The notes under the pieces are model-generated. The model was given only the letters and a program-made list of their open reading frames with translations, made no database searches and was not told where the DNA came from. Positions 25,900 to 32,904 of a stretch of 32,904 nucleotides of DNA are shown here, piece by piece. Each line of letters starts with the position of its first letter. Position 1 is the stretch's first letter. A program made the translations under genes and the position numbers. Source of the DNA: an uncultured bacterium (GTDB lineage: Bacteria; Planctomycetota; UBA8108). The stretch lies in the NCBI GenBank assembly GCA_913042995.1, contig CAJWMA010000006.1, positions 1 through 32,904 of the forward strand, read 5' to 3'.

Positions 25900-26388
25900 T
25901 ATAAGGGTCTCCTGTAACCTTGATCTTCCCGTAAGGGAGAGTCGTTTTCAAGGCTGCAACTGAAGACAGGTTAAGGAAACGCGAAAGTATTGAGAGGGCG
26001 GACGACTGATGGATGTTGTCATAGTTTATCGATTTACGGTACGGACACAGGCCCGACGTTTGTTTTGCCGTCACCGTCCGTCCCTTTCTTTCTCTCGCGC
26101 TCGCCTTGCAGGTTTCCCCAGAAGCTGTGGGCTCCACGACCCGTTGCCGGCTGCAGATATTGAATTCGATGAAGGCTCGGTCCAGGCGGTACCTGCCAAC
26201 CACCGAAACCCGGCCCGACTCGCGACACTCCAATGCGGGCAGACAGAATACTCCTTCGGGTTCGGCAATCGACCCAAACTATTTGCCCCTGGCTCCTCAT
26301 GATCTGAGGAGCAAGGCAAACCGAGACCGGAAGAGTGAACTTTCCTCCAATCCAAAGGGCTCTCGGAATCATTCGGGAGCCCTTTTTT
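25900..26388 (+). ncRNA. Candidate structured non-coding RNA or long structured leader (family unknown; 5' end approximate)
   Basis: No convincing ORF on either strand; hairpins TTCCC-GTAA-GGGAG (~25926-25939), a compound hairpin TTTGCC...GCTCCTCA-TGATC-TGAGGAGC...GGCAAA (26282-26320), and a strong intrinsic terminator at 26354-26388. Confidence 0.5.
26354..26388 (+). terminator. Rho-independent terminator
   Basis: 14-bp stem (two G-U pairs) AAAGGGCTCTCGGA-ATCA-TTCGGGAGCCCTTT continuing into a T-tract. Confidence 0.93.
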
Positions 26389-26531
26389 ATGGAAAGTAGA
26401 ACGCGATGACCCTGAAAATTGATAATAGTTGCGGAACTACCCTGCAAGAGGGCCCCCCGGACCCGGGCCCAATCGTCCTGTAACCGCCGTGTCCGTTTAA
26501 TGGAAAACTCCCCGCGGCCAAGAGTAAGCCC

Positions 26532-29500
26532 ATGGCACTCACCAGAACCCAATCCAGTTCAGTGAAAACCGATGGCGGAAGCCGGCGGCCACTGGGGCGA
26601 TGGGGCGGGCTCCTTACAGCCCTCTTCCTGGCCCTGGCCGCCCTCTGCTCAACGGCAAGCCTGCCCGCGCAGCTTGGCGGACGACCCGGCAATGGCATCG
26701 ATGCCAACCGGCCAAGGAACCTGAACCTGAGGCTCCTTCCGAGGGGGCGAGTACGCCTGAACTGGCTTTCTCCCAGGCGCCTCAACTACCAGCAAATCCT
26801 CCGCGCTGATGGCGACGGTGATTTCCGCGTGATTGAAAATCGCCTGCCGGGCGACCTGCAGGTCTATGTCGACCCGAATCCCGGCCGTGGCCCCCATCGC
26901 TACATTGTCGAAGCCAACGGCGACCCGGGCCTGCGGTCCGAGCCCGCGACGATCACGGTGGGAGACCTCGTGGTGCGGAACATGGCCTGCTCACAGATTC
27001 GCGGATCGCCGAGAATCCGTATCACCTGGACACCCGACGACGACAGCCGCCTCATGATACGGCTCGATGGAGAGCCTGCGGAGGGCCTCCAGAACATCTC
27101 GCCAAATCGCCGCCAGGCAACGATCGACGTTCCACCGCCGGGGCCTGGGGGACGAAACTTCGTCGTTGAGATCGTCGCCGCGGACGAACCGGCCGGTCCC
27201 GCCGCGCGCTGTGAAACCCTGGTGGCGACCACCGACCTCCAGGCCGTCAGGAACCTGGAGTGCGCTCGCGCACGAGACAACGAAAGAAGGGTGCGCCTCA
27301 GCTGGGAAGAGAACGAGAGCTACGCCGTCTACGAGATCGAACGCAATGGCGTTGTCCTCTCCGAAACTGAGAGCTCCTCCTGGGTTGACGAACTCCCTCC
27401 CCCGGGGATCGAGCTGCGCTACACGGTAACCGGCCTCACCGCCCGCGATCACCCGGGGCCCGCCAGTTCCTGCGTTCAGGAAGTCGAACCGCCGCCGGAG
27501 ACCACGCTCGCCGGCGAGGTGGTCTTTGATGACAGCACCGACACCCCCCTGGGACGCGGCATCGTCCTTGTCTTCGCGGAGGGAGGAGACGAGCTCCTTG
27601 CCCGCGGTGGAATCGATGACGACGGACGGTTCAACATCGCTGTTGAAAACCACGCTGGGCCCTTCGATCTCGAATACCGGGTCCGCTTCCATGATCATAT
27701 CCGGCTCGGACTGCTCGAAGTCTTCGCCCCCAAGCGCGGCGAAAACGGAACCCCGGGCCGCTTCCTGCGCGCCTTCGCCCCCGCAGTGTCAGCCGGAGAG
27801 AACAACCTCAAGCTGCGCGTCGCTCTTCCCGTCATCACCGTCTCGCCCGAGAGAAGCGGCGTTCGGCGATGGCAGGCCCTGCACGACCACTTCCTCGAGA
27901 CAGGCGAGGGGCTGCTGATCCCGATCGCTACCGATGGAGGAATCGTCCAGGGAAGCCTGAACCTCGTCCATGAGATCGAAAACGTCAGGAACCACTTCCT
28001 GAGACAGTTCGGCAGCAGCCCCCGGCAGGTAGACATGATCGCCTACGGCTTCGCCGGACTCTCGGCCAGGCTCTACGGCCACACCTCCCCGGTCTTCGAG
28101 ACCAGGAGGCTGCTGCTGCTCGGCGCTCCGAACAGGGGAACCCCGCGAGCCCTCGTCGAGACTCGCTCGGACGTTGGCGCCCGGCCGATACGTGGTGGAA
28201 TCCAGGCGCCTGAGGAGCTGGGCTACAAGGCCGCGGACGAGCAAACCTCTCGCTTCCTCGACCTCTACAACGAACGCATCACCAGCTCGAGAGCGACGGC
28301 CCTCTATCTCGTGGCCGGCACAGGCGGACGGCGGGAGCTCGATGACGTGCTTGACTGCGCCGAACACGATGGGCGTGTCTGCCTGCAAAGCGCCCTGGGA
28401 CAGGGCCTCGACCGGGGGATCTTCAGCAACCCTCGCCGCTTCATCCTAGGCTCGGACCACAACAGCCTTGGACGCGACCGGGAGTCACTTGCCCTGCTCG
28501 AACGGCTCGGCTTCGGACGGATCCTCGGCGATGGCGAGGAGGAGGAAGAGGGAAACGCGGGCGATGGCGGCGGGGCTGGAGGAGGAGGCTCCTCGATGAC
28601 CCTCGGCAAGGTGGGGCAGGGCGAGCTGGCGCCCGGCGATGCGCGGGAGATCCCCTTCGTCTCCGACACATCCGGTTCGATCATCATCATCCTGAACTCC
28701 GAAGACAAGGGGCCGCTCAATTTCCAGCTGAGAACCCCGGGGATGGACATCGAAGACGAAGGGATCAACGGCGAGAACGCGGCTGAGCGCGGCTTTGTCT
28801 ATGAATCCTACAACGACGGAGAAGGAACCAACGTCATCTACTTCAAGACCGGTTCCGGAGAACACGGCACCTACCTGGGCAAGCTCGACAATCCCGATGA
28901 CAACCCCGACATCAGGTACACCATCGAATTCCATCTGGAGAGCTCGATCTACCTCAGCAGCGAGCTGGACGGCTACGATATCCCGCTGGGCTCCACCCCG
29001 TTGCTGACCACCGAGCTCGAGGACTCCCAGCTGCTGCCCGGCGGGGTGGAGGTGACCCAGAACGCCCGGGTCTTCTTCCCCGACGGCAGCCTCTCCCTGG
29101 TCGACCTGAACGACAGCGGCGAGGGAGGTGATGCCCAGGCGGGAGATGGCGTCTATTCGTCCACCCTCCCCGAAAGCTCCCAGCCGGGCTATTACATTAT
29201 CGAGATCGAGGCCTCCGACACCGAGGGAGACTCCTTCCAGCGAGCCGACACCCTGCAGCTCCTCGTACGCTCCGACCTCGCCTCCCTTGGCGAAGAGTAC
29301 GAATCCGGCGCCGATGATGTGGAGCAGGAGGGCGATGGCGGAGGCGCGGGGGGCGGGGAGCTCAAGGACAACCTCTGGGTGCGAGGCCTCCTGGATGCAA
29401 ACCGCGGAGGCGACCTGGTCGTCCTGGGAACGCTCACCGATCTCGAGGGCAACACCATCGCCCAGGCCGGGTCTCTCTACTCGCTGGAGTCAGCGGCGTC

Positions 29501-29957
29501 GGAGGTGGGCTTCCAGATCGACTTCGATGGCTACGAGATCTTCGGCTCCCGGTCCGATGGGCCCTATCAGCTCACCAACGTGGAGATCATCGACGCCGGG
29601 GTGGGCTTTATTCGCGCTGACCTCGCCGACGACGTACACACCACCAGCGCCTACAGCTGGAGCGAATTCTCTCTCACAGGCGGACTGCTCTTCCTGCGCG
29701 GAGACACCAACAATGACCAGCAGATAGATATCAGTGATTCGATCACGCTTCTGAGGCACCTCTTCACCGACCCGGACACCGACCTGACCTGCCGAGATGC
29801 CGGCGATGCCAACGCCGACGGGACGGTCGACCTCAGCGACGCGGTCAGCATCGTGAACTATCTCTTCCTCGGCCAGGGCGGCGGCATTCCGCAGCCCTAC
29901 CCCGATTGCGGCCAGAACGAGAACCTCGGCTGCGAATACTACCCCTACTGCCGCTGA
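26532..29957 (+). CDS. Large secreted multidomain protein: FN3-like repeats, lipase-like alpha/beta-hydrolase domain, Gly-rich linkers, choice-of-anchor-X-like module, C-terminal dockerin type I
   Basis: 1141 aa; signal peptide region; VDMIAYGFAGLSARLYGH and LLLLGAPNRGTPRA resemble lipase motifs; DGVYSSTLPESSQPGYYIIEIEA; GDTNNDQQIDISDSITLLRHLF and GDANADGTVDLSDAVSIVNYLFLG (dockerin). Confidence 0.82.
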   Translation: MALTRTQSSSVKTDGGSRRPLGRWGGLLTALFLALAALCSTASLPAQLGGRPGNGIDANRPRNLNLRLLPRGRVRLNWLSPRRLNYQQILRADGDGDFRVIENRLPGDLQVYVDPNPGRGPHRYIVEANGDPGLRSEPATITVGDLVVRNMACSQIRGSPRIRITWTPDDDSRLMIRLDGEPAEGLQNISPNRRQATIDVPPPGPGGRNFVVEIVAADEPAGPAARCETLVATTDLQAVRNLECARARDNERRVRLSWEENESYAVYEIERNGVVLSETESSSWVDELPPPGIELRYTVTGLTARDHPGPASSCVQEVEPPPETTLAGEVVFDDSTDTPLGRGIVLVFAEGGDELLARGGIDDDGRFNIAVENHAGPFDLEYRVRFHDHIRLGLLEVFAPKRGENGTPGRFLRAFAPAVSAGENNLKLRVALPVITVSPERSGVRRWQALHDHFLETGEGLLIPIATDGGIVQGSLNLVHEIENVRNHFLRQFGSSPRQVDMIAYGFAGLSARLYGHTSPVFETRRLLLLGAPNRGTPRALVETRSDVGARPIRGGIQAPEELGYKAADEQTSRFLDLYNERITSSRATALYLVAGTGGRRELDDVLDCAEHDGRVCLQSALGQGLDRGIFSNPRRFILGSDHNSLGRDRESLALLERLGFGRILGDGEEEEEGNAGDGGGAGGGGSSMTLGKVGQGELAPGDAREIPFVSDTSGSIIIILNSEDKGPLNFQLRTPGMDIEDEGINGENAAERGFVYESYNDGEGTNVIYFKTGSGEHGTYLGKLDNPDDNPDIRYTIEFHLESSIYLSSELDGYDIPLGSTPLLTTELEDSQLLPGGVEVTQNARVFFPDGSLSLVDLNDSGEGGDAQAGDGVYSSTLPESSQPGYYIIEIEASDTEGDSFQRADTLQLLVRSDLASLGEEYESGADDVEQEGDGGGAGGGELKDNLWVRGLLDANRGGDLVVLGTLTDLEGNTIAQAGSLYSLESAASEVGFQIDFDGYEIFGSRSDGPYQLTNVEIIDAGVGFIRADLADDVHTTSAYSWSEFSLTGGLLFLRGDTNNDQQIDISDSITLLRHLFTDPDTDLTCRDAGDANADGTVDLSDAVSIVNYLFLGQGGGIPQPYPDCGQNENLGCEYYPYCR

Positions 29958-29970
29958 GAACGCGCCGCGC

Positions 29971-31425
29971 TCAGGCAAGCAACCCGTGGCGGACCTCCCC
30001 GAACACATCGGTGAGCCTGTAGTCGCGACCTTGGAAGCGAAAGGTGAGGCGCTCGTGGTCAAATCCGAGCAGGTGCAGAATCGTAGCCTGGAGGTCATGC
30101 ACGTGAACCGGATTCTCAGCCACACGGAAGCCCAGCTCGTCGGTTTCTCCGTAGGAGATCCCCGCCTTGAGCCCGCCGCCGGCCATGAACATCGAATAGC
30201 AGTCCGGATAGTGGTCGCGGCCAAGCACCTTGCCCTTGGAGGTGCGCCCTTCCCGGAAGGGAGTCCGCCCGAACTCGCCACTGAATACCACCAGGGTGGA
30301 TTCGAGCAGGCCGCGGCGCTTCAGGTCGTTCAATAGCGCCGCGACAGCCTGGTCTGTCCCGCTGCACTTACTGGTCAGGCCTCCCCGGATGTCCTCACGC
30401 GGATTTGTTCCGTGAAAGTCCCAGCCCCAGTCAAACAACTGGACAAAGCGCACGCCGCGTTCAACCAGGCGGCGGGCCAGCAGGCAGTTGTTGGCGAAGC
30501 TCGCGGCTCCTGGCTTGGCGCCGTATTCCTCGACGATCTTCTTCGACTCCCGCGAGATGTCCATGGCCTCGGGGGCCGACATCTGCATCTTGAAGGCGAG
30601 CTCGAACTGGGAAATCCGGGTGCGGGTCTCAGGATGCCCCAGGGCCCCGAGCTGGATCTCGTTGAGCCCACGGATCGTATCCAGGCTCGAACGCCTCAGC
30701 TCCCGGCTCATGCCGGGCGGGTCTGAAAGGTAGAGCACCGGGTCACCCTTGGATCGACATTGAACACCCTGGTAGACCGAGGGAAGAAAGCCGCTTCCCC
30801 AGGCTGTTTTCCCCGCGCTCGGATTGGAGCCCCCGGAGACCAGCACGATGAAGCCGGGCAGGTCCCGGCTCTCGGAGCCGAGCCCGTAGGTGGCCCAGGA
30901 TCCAATCGAGGGGCGCCCCATACGAGGGGAGCCGGTATAGAGCATCAGCTGCGCCGGGGCGTGGTTGAACTGTTCGGTGTGCATGGACTTGATGACGGTC
31001 AGGTCATCGGCCATGGCCGAGAGCTTCGGCAGCGCGTCCGACATCCAGATGCCGCTCTCGCCGTGACGCTTGAATTTTCGCGGGGTGCCCAGCAGCTTGG
31101 GAACTCCGGAGGTGAAGGCGAAACGCCGACCCTCGAGATAGTCCTTGGGGCAGGGCTCTCCGGAATGCTTGACCAGCTCGGGCTTGTAGTCAAAGAGATC
31201 GAGATGCGGCGGAGAGCCGGCCATGTGGAGAAAGATGACGTTCTTCGCCGGCGGGGCGAAATGGGGCTGCCGGGAAGCCAGCGGCTCGGAAACCGCGCCT
31301 TCCTCGGCGGAAAGCGACGCCAGGGCCATGGTGCCGAGCCCCATCGAGCAATCGCGCAGAAAATGGCGGCGGGTCGGAGCGAAGAGATCCGCGGAAGACG
31401 GATGTTGGAAAAGTTGATCTGTCAT
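29971..31425 (-). CDS. DUF1501 domain-containing protein (Tat-like signal)
   Basis: 484 aa; TRRHFLRDCSMGLGTMALASL signal; KNVIFLHMAGSPPHLDLFDYKPEL; VFSGEFGRTPF; GRDHYPDCYS, typical DUF1501. Confidence 0.93.
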   Translation of the reverse strand: MTDQLFQHPSSADLFAPTRRHFLRDCSMGLGTMALASLSAEEGAVSEPLASRQPHFAPPAKNVIFLHMAGSPPHLDLFDYKPELVKHSGEPCPKDYLEGRRFAFTSGVPKLLGTPRKFKRHGESGIWMSDALPKLSAMADDLTVIKSMHTEQFNHAPAQLMLYTGSPRMGRPSIGSWATYGLGSESRDLPGFIVLVSGGSNPSAGKTAWGSGFLPSVYQGVQCRSKGDPVLYLSDPPGMSRELRRSSLDTIRGLNEIQLGALGHPETRTRISQFELAFKMQMSAPEAMDISRESKKIVEEYGAKPGAASFANNCLLARRLVERGVRFVQLFDWGWDFHGTNPREDIRGGLTSKCSGTDQAVAALLNDLKRRGLLESTLVVFSGEFGRTPFREGRTSKGKVLGRDHYPDCYSMFMAGGGLKAGISYGETDELGFRVAENPVHVHDLQATILHLLGFDHERLTFRFQGRDYRLTDVFGEVRHGLLA

Positions 31426-32904
31426 GGCCTTGCTATCGTTTCATCCAGGTTTAAGAGAACATTGCCGACAACGGTCCAGGCCGCCAGGTCGGCGAGCTCA
31501 ACCCCCTCCGGCGCCGCGCCGGCGTAGGAGGTCGCCATCTTTTTCGCCTCATCGAGCCTGGCGGCAAACAGTTTCCGGCTCTCGGTGAAGAGCTCCTGCA
31601 GCAATTTCTTTTCTTTCTCCGTTGGCGAACGTGAGAGGACCAGTCGAAAGGCGAAGCTCGCCCTCTCAGCCGCGTTGGCTCCGCCCTCAGCCAGCAGGCG
31701 ACGCGCCAGGGCCTGCGCGGCCTCGACGTAGACCGGGTCATTCAGGGTCACCAGGGCCTGCAGAGGCGTGTTGGTGCTGATGCGTCGAATCGTACAGAAC
31801 TCGCGGCTGGGAGCATCGAAGGTGATCATCGAGGGGTAGGGAGAGGTCCGACGCCACTTGGTATAGATTCCGCGGCGGTACCTGTCCCCGCCAGGACTGG
31901 TCTTCCAGTCAGTCGAGCCTCCAAAGGCCGACCGGTTTCCAAGCGCCGGCTGGGGAGGGCGAACCGATGGACCGAACATGGTCCGGCTGAGCAGGCCGCT
32001 GACAGCCAGCGCCTGGTCCCTCACCATCTCCGCCGACAATCGGAGCCGCGGCCCACGCGCGAGCAGACGATTTCGCGGATCCTTCTCGGCAAGCTCAGCT
32101 GTCACCCTTGATGATTGCCTGTAGACCGCCGAGGTGACGATAAATTTCAGCAGCTGGCGAACGTTCCATTTCTCGCGCAACAGGTAAAGGGCAAGATGGT
32201 CAAGGATCGCGGGGTGCGAGGGTTTCGCTCCCCTGAGCCCGAAATCTTCGCTGGTCTCAACCAGGCCGAGACCGAAGAGCTGCTCCCAGTAGCGGTTGAC
32301 GATCACCCTCGCCGTCAGCGGGTTGCTGCTGTCCATGAGCCAGCGCGCGACGCCGAGGCGGTCCGGCTTGCTGCCCGCGGGAAGAGGAGGAAAAATCGAG
32401 GGCGTTCCCGGCTGGACCTCGCGCCCCTTCTGCTTGAAGCTCCCGCGAACATGAATGTTGGTCTTCCGCATGCGATTCGCGGGCCGCTCAACCATGACCG
32501 GCGTGGTCGTCGTCTTGAGCGCCCCGATCTTCTTTTTCAACTCGGCGATCTTCGCGGCCTCGGGAGAGGCCCCCGCGGTGCCTGAAAAGGCGAGAATCTC
32601 TTTTTTCTGCGCGGCACTGAGCTTCGCGCCGCTCTCTGGCACGGCAAGCTCGCTGCTGGGCATGGGGGCGGCGGCCTGGCGTTGGACGAACACCGGCTTG
32701 TGGCCCCCATCCAGCAACGCCACCCGGAAGCCGGCGAGGCGAGAGCCGACACCTCCATCCGTTCGATTCCAGATCACGACCTTGTCAACACGACGGACCG
32801 ACCCGAGATCCACCTCCCACCAGGGGCCCTGGTCCTCTTGCGTATGGGTCGTCGACTTCGCGACATGGTAGTCGCCGTTGGTGTTTCCGTCGATCGCCAG
32901 GGCG
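31422..32904 (-). CDS. DUF1549/DUF1553 family protein with N-terminal F5/8 type C (discoidin-like) segment, 5' part beyond window edge
   Basis: Frame stays open to the window edge ([51 protein letters not shown]...); DUF1553 motifs [50 protein letters not shown]. The ORF-track GTG start at 32813 is internal. ATGA overlap with DUF1501. Confidence 0.92.
   Translation of the reverse strand, partial: ALAIDGNTNGDYHVAKSTTHTQEDQGPWWEVDLGSVRRVDKVVIWNRTDGGVGSRLAGFRVALLDGGHKPVFVQRQAAAPMPSSELAVPESGAKLSAAQKKEILAFSGTAGASPEAAKIAELKKKIGALKTTTTPVMVERPANRMRKTNIHVRGSFKQKGREVQPGTPSIFPPLPAGSKPDRLGVARWLMDSSNPLTARVIVNRYWEQLFGLGLVETSEDFGLRGAKPSHPAILDHLALYLLREKWNVRQLLKFIVTSAVYRQSSRVTAELAEKDPRNRLLARGPRLRLSAEMVRDQALAVSGLLSRTMFGPSVRPPQPALGNRSAFGGSTDWKTSPGGDRYRRGIYTKWRRTSPYPSMITFDAPSREFCTIRRISTNTPLQALVTLNDPVYVEAAQALARRLLAEGGANAAERASFAFRLVLSRSPTEKEKKLLQELFTESRKLFAARLDEAKKMATSYAGAAPEGVELADLAAWTVVGNVLLNLDETIARP

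Noticed and set aside
26448-26471. GGGCCC...GGGCCC GC-rich palindromic pair downstream of the terminator
   Set aside because: Short, GC-rich and easily expected by chance in this composition; no U-tract.
26034-26552. 172-aa minus-strand ORF (and 25856..26233 -, 26009..26302 +) in the non-coding region
   Set aside because: No recognisable domain, mutually overlapping on both strands, and the longest spans the strong plus-strand terminator; more consistent with non-coding DNA.
28555-29364. Repeated GDGGGAGGG-coding segments in the dockerin protein
   Set aside because: Looks like ordinary Gly-rich interdomain linkers rather than a mobile or regulatory repeat.
1-32904. tRNA, rRNA, CRISPR array, IS/transposase or phage genes
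   Set aside because: Looked for T-loop GGTTCGAATCC-like strings, regularly spaced repeats and transposase/integrase motifs; none found by eye.

Overview
The window is a compact, GC-rich bacterial chromosome segment with a Planctomycetota-like gene repertoire: a DUF1501/DUF1553 pair, dockerin-bearing secreted proteins, CehA/McbA hydrolases, a PhoD-like phosphatase, a Gfo/Idh/MocA oxidoreductase and an SSS symporter. I saw no rRNA, tRNA, CRISPR, IS element or prophage genes. Gene order: (1) C-terminal end of a Gfo/Idh/MocA oxidoreductase with a strong terminator; (2) a doubly ATGA-coupled operon of SSS symporter, an unlisted 55-aa single-TM protein, and a CehA/McbA PHP hydrolase; (3) a CotH/lamin-tail/dockerin protein (-); (4) a 1709-aa Ser/Thr kinase + AAA ATPase + TPR + GAF + sigma54-activator fusion, coupled to a 2Fe-2S ferredoxin-like protein; (5) an S9 peptidase, an MsrB lipoprotein and a second CehA/McbA hydrolase (-); (6) a divergent PhoD-like phosphatase; (7) a CE15-like plus second alpha/beta-hydrolase fusion (-); (8) a cis-3-hydroxyproline dehydratase-like enolase-superfamily enzyme; (9) NhaA (-); (10) a ~0.8 kb non-coding region ending in a strong intrinsic terminator; (11) a large secreted dockerin protein with an apparently inactivated lipase-like domain; (12) the DUF1501/DUF1553 pair (-). 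Most interesting: a shared T[G/A]ACAA-N5-TTGTCA palindrome upstream of the mega-regulator and twice around the NhaA/ncRNA intergenic region; mirrored ACTGCCCGGT elements next to divergent -10 boxes between two phosphoesterase-type genes; the candidate structured ncRNA; the small symporter-coupled protein; and the pseudo-lipase. All family calls are by motif recognition only; no database search was run.
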